A DNA stretch of 64,000 nt from Vanrija pseudolonga (lineage: Eukaryota > Basidiomycota > Tremellomycetes > Trichosporonales > Trichosporonaceae). The stretch spans positions 186,001 to 250,000 of the forward strand of contig NC_085850.1 in the NCBI RefSeq assembly GCF_020906515.1, in the 5' to 3' direction. The position numbers and the translations under genes were made by a program. Of this stretch, positions 1 to 10,228 are shown piece after piece. The notes beneath the pieces are model-generated. The model searched no databases. It was not told the origin of the DNA and saw only the letters and a list, made by a program, of their open reading frames with translations. Positions within the stretch are counted from its first letter, which is position 1; every line of letters starts with the position of its first letter.

Positions 1-846
1 ATACACGCAGTTGATCTTCAGAAACTCGTCGGCCATGACCACGGCCAGCTCGTACGGCGGCCAGGCAGCCACGGCCGTCTGGTTGACCGCCGCGTCGTCG
101 TCTGACGCCGAGCCTTGCGCTGGCGGGAGTGCGGCGGTGTCGGGCACCTCGGCGTCCCCTGCTCCGCCAGCCGCAGCCTCCGCCTCGCCCAGGTGCGAGC
201 GGATGATGCGCACGATCGGGGGCTGGGTGACGTGTCGCCGTGACAAGTCGAGGGCTTGCAGGCCGTCGAGGATACTCTGTGCCAGCGCTGGCGCGAGCGG
301 CTCATCGGCGAGAGTGAGCGCCACTGCTCCACCTCCGCCATCGAACGCCTCGTCGACTTCGAGAGCGCCAACGTAGCTGCGCGGAATGTCCTCGGTCGAT
401 AAGGACGCGATGTGCGCCAGGCCCGGCATGCCGCCCCGCACGAGCGCCTCGAGGGCCTGTACTCTCCTCTCCTTCTCCTCGAGCGACGCGAGCAGGTTGG
501 TGAGGTAACTTGGGTCAGCACAGCGACATCTCGCAGCTGACCCACTTTGGATGCGTCCGCTCCGTGATCTTGAGCTCGAAGGTGCACTTCGTTCCCCGCG
601 CCACACAGTTCCCACACTGCGGTCTCACACGATCGCACTGGTGTCAGCTCTGCTCCGTCTCGTGCCGCTTACTTTGCGCTTACGCTGCTGGCACGACTGG
701 CACGCCTGGGGCTTGGCAACGTTCGCCTGCCGCGCCAGGCGGACGGTGGAGCGTGCTGCCTCCGACACGGGCTGCAGCGGCCGCTTGAAGGGCGAGAGGG
801 GCAGGAGGTCAAGGTCGCGATATACGCTCTCTGGCACTGTCGGCAT
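1..846 (-). CDS. Zn(II)2Cys6 transcription factor, N-terminal part (runs off the window)
   Basis: Fungal binuclear zinc-cluster regulator, expected in the nucleus. From ATG at 846 the first exon (673-846) encodes 58 residues ending in the first half of the cluster, CQSCQQRKRK. After a 35-nt intron (638-672) the second exon continues with CDRVRPQCGNC and a final Cys, giving C-x2-C-x6-C-x6-C-x2-C-x6-C at residues 49-76. A 37-nt intron (509-545) leads to YLTNLLASLEEKE, the short coiled-coil dimerisation element that normally follows the cluster. The rest of the exon, to base 1, is acidic and alanine-rich and leads toward the usual fungal TF middle region, which is outside the window. An ATG at 891 is possible but I prefer 846. 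Its own promoter carries a CGG-N8-CCG palindrome pair also found between the next two genes, so it is a good candidate regulator of them and of itself. Confidence 0.85.
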
Positions 847-928
847 TGCTTGAGGGTGAGTACAATGCAACGCTGAGATGCTTGTGGACATGTCTCCGCA
901 AGATGGAAACCTCGCCGCGGATAAGGGA

Positions 929-966
929 CGGAGCAGTGTCCGCCATGACCGGCGGAGACTGCTCCG
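929..966. promoter_or_regulatory. Paired CGG-N8-CCG palindromes upstream of the Zn2Cys6 gene
   Basis: Two head-to-head copies of a 14-bp site: CGGAGCAGTGTCCG at 929-942 and, on the other strand, CGGAGCAGTCTCCG at 953-966. Flanking bases extend this to a 16-bp inverted repeat with one mismatch. It lies 83-120 bp upstream of the regulator's ATG. Inverted CGG triplets at fixed spacing are the classical target of Zn2Cys6 dimers, so autoregulation is inferred. Confidence 0.6.
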
Positions 967-1002
967 CAGTGGCGCTCGTTCAGGTCACAGGTACATCGTT
1001 CG

Positions 1003-2603
1003 CTAACAACCCCCACGCGTTCCGGTCCACCCGGCACGCCCGCTGCCCACTGCGTCCATCGTAGCGTCGGCCACGCGTCCCATGTCGACGTACCAGTCGC
1101 TCGCGAGTGGTGCGTCTGTGGCCGAAGCGTATGGGGTGAGAACAGACTCAAAGAGCGCCGCGAGGCCGCCCCTCAGCGTGGCCTTGGCGCCGAGTGCCGC
1201 GCCGTACGCTTGTGCCGCTTGCCCGAACTGCGGGACGAGGGTGAGGGTGTATCCCAGTGCTCCAAGCGTCTGAGGCAGGCTTGCCAGCTCGTCGTCGGAC
1301 ACTTGTATCAGCACAGCCCAAAGCCCACACACTCACATGCCACATGCGCTCGCCGCGCATGGCTCGTGTTGAACATGAGGTACTTGAGTGGGAATTTCTC
1401 CTTGACCGCCGAAGCGTACCGCCGCGCAAGGGTCAAGTCGAGCTGGAAGGTACATGCCCAGAGGACGTCGACGAGGGGGGCGGCGTGGACGCTGCGGACG
1501 ATAGCGGCGTCCACGCCGCCGCGGTAAGCGTACCATCCTTGCGTCGTCCGCGCGACCTCGGGATCCCACTCAAGCCGCGGCAGGCCAGCAGCGGCCAGAA
1601 GGTCGTCTGCGACGCGTTTCGCGTCGGAGACGCTCACCCCGATCGAGGCGACGGTGAAGCTCGAGCGGAGGTGCAGGGCGGCAGCGGCGAACGCCTCGTC
1701 GAGGGTACACAAGCCCGCTTGGGCGACCCACGCCGCCCCGTCCTCGGCCGACGCGTGGGGATCCGCCTCAGACGGGGACACAAACGCCGCGTAGCTCGTC
1801 CCGAGGCGCACCGTCGCGCCGAGGATGAACGGCCTGTCGACGGGGTCGACGCTGCTGGTTATATGCGTCGCGTCGACCGCGTCCGTGCGGCCGATGAGCA
1901 CGGCCTCGGAGCGCATAATGTCCAGCTGGAGCTTGGCGGCGCTCAGGCGCTGCGAGTACTCTGCGAACGGGACGAGCACGGCGCCGCGGCCGTGGGCGTG
2001 GTCGAACCGCTTGGAGCCGGGCAGCAGGTCGTCGAGGTGGAACCCTGCCACGCCGGCGTCGACGAGCCCGCGCGTCGCCTTCATGACAGTGCTGAAGAGC
2101 CCGAAGCCCGAGTCAGCGTCAGCGATGAGAGGGATCGCGGGGCGAGGGGACCCGAGGGCGCTGCCCAGCGTCGCATGGAAGCTCTGCGCCGAGGTGAGCA
2201 GCGCCACGCGCTTAGATACCGTGTCATACGGGTAGTCGCTCAGGTCGGCGCCGGGGTCAGCGCAGTCGGCAAAGCTCAGCGCCGCGCCGGACACGTAGCC
2301 GACCTGCGCGCCGGCCTTGGTGACCGCGTCGAGGGAGACGGCGTCGGCCGTGCCTAGCACCTGGGCGGTGGTGAAGGCCACCCGGTGCGCCTCGAGCGTG
2401 GCGCGGAGCGCGAGTGGCATGGTGTTCGGAGCTGGTCGCGCGAGAGCCGGCGAGAGACGGTCTACCTGCTCTGGCGTGTAGGGGCGCGCGATGTCGGCCT
2501 GGGTTGCGGAGGCCATGAAGGCTGCGGCCGTCTGGCCGACAGCGTCGCCGTTGGTGAGCGCGGCGAGGGTCATGGCGATAGTGGTGGCCTCGTTCGGTGT
2601 CAT
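1003..2603 (-). CDS. Isocitrate lyase-like protein with altered catalytic motif
   Basis: 521-residue member of the isocitrate lyase/PEP mutase superfamily; one 35-nt intron (1302-1336). Family hallmarks are DADSGFG, the segment ITSSVDPVDRPFILGAT (close to the ITSTIDPRDHPFILGAT region of fungal isocitrate and methylisocitrate lyases), and the C-terminal LGALGYTLTLVP, which matches the GFxWQFITLAG helix. Length is a little below the usual 530-560. The active-site loop that reads KKCGH in true lyases reads KRFDH here, so the catalytic Cys is a Phe and the Gly an Asp; the upstream IED motif reads LDD. Cleavage of isocitrate by the standard mechanism is therefore doubtful. It may be a divergent C-C lyase or hydrolase for another 2-hydroxy acid. 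It is divergent from the MFS carrier downstream of it and shares that gene's palindromic promoter sites. Confidence 0.85.
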
Positions 2604-2731
2604 TCGACGCTGTTATCATAAGGTCGCCGTGTGTGCTCACGACGCCGCCACGCCACGGACGTGTTTCCCCTCCTTGCTTGTCGGCCACTCCGCACCGGGA
2701 ACTGCCCCGCATAGCCGACGCCGACTCGGTG

Positions 2732-2790
2732 CGGACCAGTCTCCGCGGAGCAGTTTCCGCGGCTCAGGGTGGCGGTCGGAAACTGCTCCA
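2732..2790. promoter_or_regulatory. Cluster of three CGG-N8-CCG sites in the divergent promoter
   Basis: Sites: CGGACCAGTCTCCG (2732-2745), CGGAGCAGTTTCCG (2746-2759) and, on the minus strand, TGGAGCAGTTTCCG (2777-2790). They match the pair at 929-966 in spacing and in the AGCAGT core. They lie 129-187 bp from the lyase-like ATG and about 255-313 bp from the MFS ATG, so one cluster could serve both genes. Confidence 0.6.
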
Positions 2791-2962
2791 CTCGGCGCCA
2801 AGATGCACTCCTTCTACTTTCTTCGCCGTCAACATGCCTTAGCTGCTGCAATCGCCTATCTCTGCACTATCGGCCGGCTGCGGGGCTCATCGGGGTGGTT
2901 GCCACCGCTGTGCTCGGGCGCATATAACGGCCGTTGATGTTGTGGGGTTGGCCCCGCAGCAG

Positions 2963-2994
2963 CTTATCAGTCCCGACAGGACAGAGGATATAAG
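2963..2994 (+). promoter_or_regulatory. GATA-type site and TATA box of the MFS gene
   Basis: CTTATCAG (2963-2970) contains a GATAAG core on the minus strand, the target of fungal nitrogen-regulating GATA factors. ATATAAG (2988-2994) is a TATA-like box about 55 bp before the ATG at 3045. Control of Dal5-type carriers by GATA factors is known in yeasts; here it is inferred. Confidence 0.4.
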
Positions 2995-3044
2995 GCGGCG
3001 AGCAACACACGGACGAGCAAGGCATACCAACTCCCCTCGGCAAC

Positions 3045-4760
3045 ATGACCCTCGAGACCGACCCCCACGCACGCACCCCGCCCAGCCGCGCCGCGACCCG
3101 CAAGGAACGCTTCGTGTCCTTCATCTGGGACTCGGACTACTACACCAAGTCGGAAGCCGAGCGCTGGCTCGTCTTCAAGCTCGACTGCGTTATCCTCCCC
3201 GTCGTCTGCCTCGGATGGCTCATGAAGTACATTGACCAGAGCAACATCACGAACGCGTACGTGAGCGGCATGAAGGAGGAGCTGGGTATCCACGCGAACG
3301 GTGAGCTTACTGATACGCCCTGCGAGCTGACACGGAGAGTACACGTACATGATTCTCTGTTACAATGTCGCCGCGGTGCTCATGATGCTGCCCGGCAACC
3401 TGATCGCGCTGAAGATGCGCCCGTCGTACCTCCTCGCCGGGTGCGAGGTGCTCTGGATGGTCTTCACGTAAGTCGCGACGCGTCGCCACAACTGACACCA
3501 CCCAGCTTCGCACAGGCCGGAGCACGCAGCTCGACCGACCTGTACGTGTTCCGCTTCTTCGTTGGCCTCTTCGAGGCGTCCTTCGCCCCCGTGGTCCTCT
3601 TCCTCCTCGGGTCATGGTACACGTCTGCCGAGCTCGCTAAGCGCACGTCTATCTGGTTCATCGCCGGAAACGCGGGGCAGGCGTTCTCGGGATACATGCA
3701 GGCTGCGATCTACACGACGCTGAACGGCAAGCTCGGCATGGCCGGGGTGAGTGACCTTGCCACGATCCAACTAACACACCCAGTGGCGCTGGCTGTACAT
3801 CATCTGCGGGATCATGACCTTCCCGACCGCCATGCTCGTCCTCTTCCTGCTGCCCGACTTCCCGCACAACTGCCGCAGCCGGTACATCACCCCTGCGGAG
3901 CGCGAGATGGCGCGTGCGCGGTGTGCGCGCAACGGTACCGCCGAGATCACGGGCAAGATCGGCTTTGGCCTCCTCAAGCGCGTGCTGGGTAACTGGCGCT
4001 GGTGGATCATTGTGCCTACGTACATTGTGTACGCTACCGCGTGCCAGGACTACAACTACTTTGCTATCTGTGAGTGCGGCGATGGCGGAGCGCATCGCTG
4101 ACGACTAGGGCTCAAAGGCCACGGATCTGGTGTCGTCAAGGCAAACATCTGGTCCTCGGGGCTCTTCCTGACCGGTATCCCGTTCGCCGTGGGCTACGCA
4201 TACCTCGCCGACCTGCTGCGTAACCGCTTCATCGTGTGTTTCTGTGCGCTCTGCTGGGCGTGCGTGCCGACGGGAATCATTGCGGTTCACCCGCTTCACA
4301 TCTGGAACCTGATGAGTACGTCAAAGCCACCACCACCTCCTCTAACCCCCAGTCTTCGCCTTCTTCACCTGCTACACCTTCTTCATCACGCCCGTCCTCT
4401 TCTCATGGTTCAACGAGATCGCCCACGGCAACGCCGAGGAGCGCGCAGTCATCATTGCGAGCGCCAACACCGGCTTCGCCGTCTTCAACTGCTGGCTTCC
4501 GACCATCATCTTCAAGCAGACGGACGGGCCGCGGTTCAGTGAGTTGTGTGCTGTATGCCATCCGACTGACCCCCGCAGAAAAGGGCTTCGCCACGACGTT
4601 CAGCTGTGCCGCCGCATCGCCCTTCCTCTTCCTCCTCCTCAAGCTGATGCACGACAGGCAGAAGCGGCGCGAGAAGGCCGAGCGCGATGCCCTCGAGGAC
4701 ATCGAGGCGCGCGAGGACAAGGAGAAGGAGGCGGGCATGGACCGCGTCGTGACTGCGTAG
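3045..4760 (+). CDS. MFS transporter, anion:cation symporter (Dal5/allantoate permease) family
   Basis: Plasma-membrane carrier of the ACS family of the major facilitator superfamily (allantoate, pantothenate, nicotinate and similar organic anions). The first exon has the family start: a cytosolic leader, then LVFKLDCVILPVVCL in TM1 and the signature YIDQSNITNAYVSGMKEEL. Later exons give FRFFVGLFEASFAP, the loop [33 protein letters not shown] and the late-TM element FKQTDGPRF. At least six short introns interrupt it, for example after 3300 and 3469 and near 3747, 4071, 4312 and 4539; each was placed at GT/AG so that the family sequence stays in frame. The C-terminus is charged and cytosolic. 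It shares a divergent promoter with the lyase-like gene, so its substrate may be the acid handled by that enzyme. Confidence 0.85.
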
Positions 4761-4834
4761 TTGGGGCAGGCAGGGGCGCAAGTGTCGTAGTTGTTTAAGA
4801 GCGAACAGAAGGGATGGATCAATCTATGTAGTGT

Positions 4835-5532
4835 CTACTTGGCAAACCCGGCGTCCCCCTCGGCCAACCGCCTCCGCTCGCCAGCATGCAGACTCTCGAC
4901 GTCGAGCTCGATCCGCGGCCCAAGCCACGTAGCGCGCACAGAGTGGTCGCCGGGCGCGTCGCCCGTGTTCGGGTGGATGAGCACACTTAAAGGGCCCTTA
5001 TTCTCGACGAGGTACGACAGCGCCGCGCCGAGCTGCTCGGTGCTGAACACGTCCACCTCGAACATGGGCAGCGGGTGCGGGCCGATGGGCACGTCCCAGA
5101 ATCGGTAGACTTTCAGCTCGGGGAACTCGCGCCGGATGGCCGAGTGCAGAGCGCGCGCGTACTCCTTCTCGCCAAGGTTGTTAGGCTGTCGTGCGTCAGT
5201 GCCGCCAGAAGGCGATTGCGCACCTTGTAGTAGATGTGGATGTCCCAGTTGGCCCTGCCCTGCCCCGTTGTGCCTGCGTACAGCGGCCCATACGACGGCG
5301 AGAGCGCGCCGTCCGGCCGCCGGGGGTTGGTGTGCGATCCCCTGCCGGTCGGGTTGGGCGACACGGTGCCAGACAGCGCAGGGAGCCCCGCGGCGTCGTA
5401 CGACACCCGAGGGGTACCATAGTCGCGGAGGTACGGCTTGATGGCGTACACGGCGGGGTTGGGGTTGGGCACCTCCTCGCCGTTGTTGATGATCGTGGGC
5501 GGCACCGCCGGCTGACTCGGGTCGACTGTCAT
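4835..5532 (-). CDS. DOPA 4,5-dioxygenase family protein
   Basis: 219 residues with one 38-nt intron (5186-5223). The second half matches the DOPA 4,5-dioxygenase family (extradiol cleavage of catechols such as DOPA): NWDIHIYYK, then REFPELKVYRFWD, PIGPHPLPMFEVDVF, GPLSVLIHPNTGD and DHSVRATWLGP. The His residues of DIHIYY and LIHPNT are the expected metal ligands. The N-terminal 75 residues are proline-rich and not conserved. I chose ATG at 5532. An in-frame ATG at 5640 would add 36 Ser/Thr/Arg-rich residues, which could be an organelle presequence or simply leader; a (CAT)n run lies just before 5532. In fungi this family is linked to aromatic or pigment metabolism; the true substrate here is unknown. 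Confidence 0.85.
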
Positions 5533-5947
5533 GGTTGATGATGATGATGGTGATGTTGCAGAATGAGCTGTTGCGTCGCGCTTGGTAAATGAGGAAGCAG
5601 CAGACCGGGCCGATGTTGTTATCACGCCATCCGCCACCATTCGCGGCGCCGAGGTCGAAGTGGCGGATCTGGCTGACGGACGGCAATCGCCGAGGCTACT
5701 AGTGGCATATCAGCCGTGCCACCAGCACTAGACTATCCGTGTCGGACACGAGAGCTCGCGATGTATCTGGAATGTGGTGGCTATCTGCAACATGAGCGGC
5801 GGGGAGCACGGCATGCATGGTGGGGCGCGGCGATTGTGGTCTACTGCTCGCCATGTAGGCGCAGCACGCAAAGTGGCAACGCCAAGAGCCGTAGTCTAAA
5901 AGGATGCTCGCCAAGACTGATGCGTCGGTCTTCACAGCCCAATCGCG
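5533..5947. other. Intergenic region between dioxygenase and MFS gene
   Basis: Divergent promoter region. It holds a (CAT)n-like run at about 5532-5556 and a 21-bp segment (5621-5641) that recurs exactly at 63392-63412 upstream of the ketopantoate reductase gene. No further gene seen. Confidence 0.5.
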
Positions 5948-7861
5948 ATGTCTGTCCCTATCGCACTCGACACCAAGGGACATACCCAACCGCCACCGGA
6001 CACCTTCGAGGAGAAAGACGACGAGGAGAAGGCCCTCCCCTCGCCGACCTCCAAGGCCAGCATCTTGCCCTGGGCACACTATACCCCGCCGTCGACGTAC
6101 GAGTCGGCGCATCGCTGGGACCCAGAGTTCACATGGACAGATGACGAGGAGAGGAAGCTGTACCGCCGGCTCGGTGCGTAGCATGTCCGACGCAGCTCAC
6201 CCCACCTCAGATCTGCGCGTCACGCTGTTCGCGTGTATCTGTTTCGGCGCGCTGTGTCTCGACCGGTCCAACGTAGGTTCTGATCCCCGGCTGCGCTGAC
6301 GCTAGATTGGCAATGCGACGAGCGATAACTTCCTCAAGGACCTGCACATGACCACTGCGGACTGTGGGTGATGGTAGGGGAGGGCGCTGATGGCAGATAA
6401 CCTCGGCCAGACGATCTTCTACATCTCGTTCCTGCTCGCCGAAATCCCTTCACAGCTCGGTATGTATGAGGCGTCTGAGCACGGTTAACCTGGTGCCAGT
6501 ATCCAAGAAGCTCGGGAGCGACGTGTGGATCCCGATCCAGATGATGGCGTGGTCGGCCGTCACGTTAGGCCAGCGATGGCTCGTTGGCCGGTCGGGCTTC
6601 TTCGCGACGCGTGCCCTGTTGGGGCTCTTCGAGGGCGGGTTCATCGCCGACACGGTGCTGTACCTGTCCTACTACTTCAGTGAGCCCCGCCCTCGATTCG
6701 CACTAACCCCAGCCGCGGCAGAGCTCACGATCCGGCTCTCGTGGTTCTACGTCGCCCTCACCACCACAGGGATAGTCGGCTCGTTCCTCGCCGCCGGGCT
6801 GCTGCAGCTGTGCCACCATACCTCCTGGACGGGGTGGCAGTTCCTCTTTCTCATCGAAGGCATTCTCACCTTCCTCATTGGCGCGTTCGCATTCTTCTAC
6901 CTCCCCCCTGGGCCGACGCAGACGGCGGGTGGGTTCCTCGGCGTGCGCGGGAACGGCTGGTTCACGGAGCACGAGGAGAAGATCATCGTCAATAAGGTAC
7001 TCCGGGATGATCCTACCAAGTCGGACAGTGAGTCGTGGTGATGCGATCAGCAGTGCTGAGTGCCAGTGCACAACCGTGAGGGGCTGTCGCTACTCCAGAT
7101 CTGGCGGGCGTTCGCCGACTGGGACCTCCTGCCCATGTACCTCGTCGGGTTTCTCTTCAACATGCCCATCGCCACAGTGACGCAGTACTTCTCACTCACC
7201 CTCAAGTCGCTGTAAGTCGACCGCTGTTCCACGCTGACCCTCCTCTCAGCGGCTATACGACCTTCCAGACAAACATGCTGCAGATCCCCTACCAGGTTTT
7301 GCACATCGCCAACAACTTGACGCTATCGTACACGTCGCGGCGGGTACGCGAACGCTTCCTCATCGGCTCGATCGGCTCGACCTGCCTCCTGGTCCTCTTC
7401 ACGGCGCTCGTCACAATCCCGGACAGCACGAGCAAGTGGGCCAAGTGGGCCCTCCTCTCGCTGATAATGGGCGCACCCTTCTGCCACCCGATCATGGTGT
7501 CGACCATCAGTGCCAACTCGGGCTCCGTACGCACGCGCACCGTCTCAAGCGCGGTGTACAATGCCGCCGGGCAGCTGGGCACGATCGTCGCGTCGAACAT
7601 TTACCAGCCGCACGACGCGCCGTTCTACCACCGGGGCAATCGCGCCCTCATCGGCTTTGTGGTCGCCAACCTTATCGCCATGTGGTTCTGCAAGGCGTAC
7701 TATGTGTGGCGGAACCGCCAGAAGGAGCGCACCTGGGACGCCATGTCGGATGAGGAGCGCGAGAGATACCTTGCCAATGCGAAGGATCTGGGGAACAAGA
7801 GGTGAGTGGGTAGTGGGAGGCGACGCTGATGGCCAGTCTCGACTTCAGATTTGTCCACTAG
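5948..7861 (+). CDS. MFS transporter, ACS family (vitamin/organic acid type)
   Basis: Twelve-TM carrier of the anion:cation symporter family. The first exon is hydrophilic and ends with DDEERKLYRRL, the element before TM1 in this family. After short introns follow the TM1 end CLDRSNIGNA, the TM2 element IFYISFLLAEIPSQL, ALLGLFEGGFIADT, LSWFYVALTTTGIVGSFLAAG and WQFLFLIEGILTF, then a central loop with HEEKIIVNKVLRDDP. The C-terminal half has SANSGSVRTRTVSSA and IVASNIYQPHDAP. The last exon ends in LDFRFVH, a common end for this subfamily, with TAG at 7859-7861. About eight short introns. Vitamin H, nicotinate and pantothenate carriers look like this, so the substrate cannot be fixed. It sits tail-to-tail with the next MFS gene, 83 bp apart. 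Confidence 0.85.
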
Positions 7862-7944
7862 GCGAAGTCTGAATGAGTATCAACGAGGGTGATGTCGGTG
7901 ATAGAAAGGAAAGAATGCATTAGGAGAATGGATACCAGCCTTGT

Positions 7945-9679
7945 TTACAGCCGTTCACCGTCGGCATCACTGTAGCCCGAATACTCGTCGATGGTCTGCT
8001 TATCGCCCGCCTCGAGGCCCTCGGCTTGCGCGAGACGCTTACGCTTGTGGTCACGCTTGGAGAAGTAGAGAATACCCAGCACGGAGAGGATCTCGGTGGC
8101 GATGAAGGACGCGGCAGCGATGTTGCCGTTACGTACCCACGGCTGGTCGGTCTGCTTGAAGAAGATGACTAGAAGGTCAGGTTGCACGTCCCTACTGGGG
8201 TCGACTTACGCGGGAGCCAAGCCGTGAAGCTGAAGGCGACAGAGTTGAAAGTGCCCATGACAATCGCGCGCTTCTCGGCACTGTCCGAGATGATCTCGCT
8301 GCACCACGCGTACAGCAGCCCGGGAGTACAGTACACCAGCCCAGTGAGGTAATACAGCGCCCAGCGCGAGCTCCGGTGCTCGCCGTACGGCGACCATGCG
8401 GCAAGCAGCGAGCAATTGATGCACTGCCACACTGCCGTCGCGATGATGAATGGCCACCTCGCGCCGCCGAGCACCGAGTCGGAAAGCCACGCGAAGACGA
8501 CGCACGAGAAGATGTCGACGGCGTACATCCCACACGGATAGTAGTTGATCTGCTCGACCGTGTACTTCGGCACCTTGGAGTTCTTGAGCCAGAAAGCAAA
8601 GCTGCTCTGCGGCTGGAGGTTGAACATGAAAAGAATGTACGTGATAGTGAAGAGCTGGTGCGTCAGCGACATGCGGCAGTGGCGCGACCCACGTAGATCT
8701 CCCACGACTTGAGAACGTTGAGGACGGCCTTGACGCTGAGCCCGTCCTTGCTGGTTCCCTTTCGGCCGATATCCGCCAGCCGCTTACGCGCGAGCGCGAT
8801 ATCCTTCTCTTTCAAAAGCCAGCTGGGCTTGATCTTGTCCGGCAGGTCGGGGATGAAGAAAAAGGCGCAGATGGCGACGGGGAACGAGACGACAAAGTCG
8901 ATGATGAAGATCCAGCGCCAGCCCGGCCGGCCGAGCTTGCCATTCAGCGTCTTGTGGATACCGCCCTGCATGACCGAGTTAAGCAAAGTGCCGACGGCCG
9001 TCGCGGCCTGGAACAGCGTCGTGCGCTTGCCGAGCTCGTCGGGCGTGTACCAGTTGCCCAGGAGGAACTGGAGCCCAGGGTAGTACGGCGCCTCGAACAC
9101 GCCGACCATGAAGCGGATGAACAGCAGCTGCTGCCAGTTCTTCACCCACGTCGTGGACAGCGTCATGATGCTCCAGCCGGCTTCGCACACGAAGATGACG
9201 TAGTGCGGCGAGACGCGGTTCAGGAGGACGGTGCCGGGGATCTGGCCGACGCAGTAGCCGCTGGCGTGGATGAGCACGACACGCATTGTGCCACTTACAC
9301 AGTCCACGCGGTGATCACGTAGTTGTACTGCAGACCGAACATGTGCAGGTCCTCCCTAGATGTCAGCTGGCGCGCTCACGCGTGCGACCTACTTTATTCC
9401 CGAGACGACTGATTGTCAGCCACAGCTCATTCGACGCAACTCACATGCCGTGGAGATGTTTGCCTGGTCAATGTATCGCATGATCAACCCCAGCACCGAG
9501 AAGACGAGCATCGACGCGTCGAGCTTGAACAGGAGCTTGCGCTCCGGTGCGGGCTTGCCGAACGAGTCCCAGAGGTAGTAGTACCATGGTTTCTTGTGCT
9601 TGGCCACCGAGGATTGCTGCGACGCCGAGTCGGCCGCGTAGACATCGGCGTCGGTGTGTAGGTCTTGATTCTTTGCCAT
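7945..9679 (-). CDS. MFS transporter, pantothenate/Dal5-like
   Basis: Minus-strand MFS carrier from ATG at 9679 to TAA at 7945-7947. The first exon ends in RKLLFKLDASMLVFSVLGLIMRYIDQANIS, split here by the family TM1 pattern; the next exons give EDLHMFGLQYNYVITAW, GYCVGQIPGTVLLNRVSP and FMVGVFEAPYYPGLQ, then LLGNWYTPDELGKRTTLF, GWRWIFIIDFVVSFP, the YPCGMYAVDI region and VIFFKQTDQPW. The DLHMFGLQYN element is characteristic of the Fen2/Liz1 pantothenate-transporter branch. At least five short introns. The tail is charged. Its 3' end faces that of the previous carrier. The pantothenate assignment is by resemblance only. Confidence 0.82.
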
Positions 9680-10228
9680 TTTGCTTTGGGGGCAACTTTT
9701 CTCCTCACTGCTCGACTTTATGCTTCAGACTCGGCACTCAGTGCCACCCTCGGCAGCTCATACTTGTCCGCAATGGCGTGCTCGACGTTTGAGGTATCCA
9801 AGACCCGTCCGTGGACGCTCCAGACGCGATACGCTGACTGCGGGTGAGGGGTAGCAGTCGGCCCGAGCGTTATCGCTCGACCAACCTCGCGTCGTGAAAC
9901 CGTTTCAGCTGAGAGCCCTCCGCCATCAGTGAGTGAGTATGGCAACATATCACGACTCAGCCCCGAGCACACGGCGATGCGAAAGTCCCACTGTGGGTTC
10001 GACGGGCATGTGTTGGTCAGTGCCGCCGCACGGACGGACTACCGCCGGCATGTCGATTCCACCGAGGGGTGCGTGGGCCAAACCCGCGGAAAAGGTGCAA
10101 GAGCTGCGGGCAAAGTCATTGCACGGTGTGCTTGCTGTATTATAGTGCATCGAGCATTGTGTATCAGTGTCCAGACGAGTTCCGGCTTGTCCATTCCGAG
10201 CCGGCTTCCACTCTGCCGCCCAAGGCTG
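9680..10228. other. Intergenic region, 549 bp
   Basis: Promoter side of the MFS gene ending at 9679 and 3' flank of the esterase gene. No gene, repeat or clear regulatory motif recognised. Confidence 0.4.
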
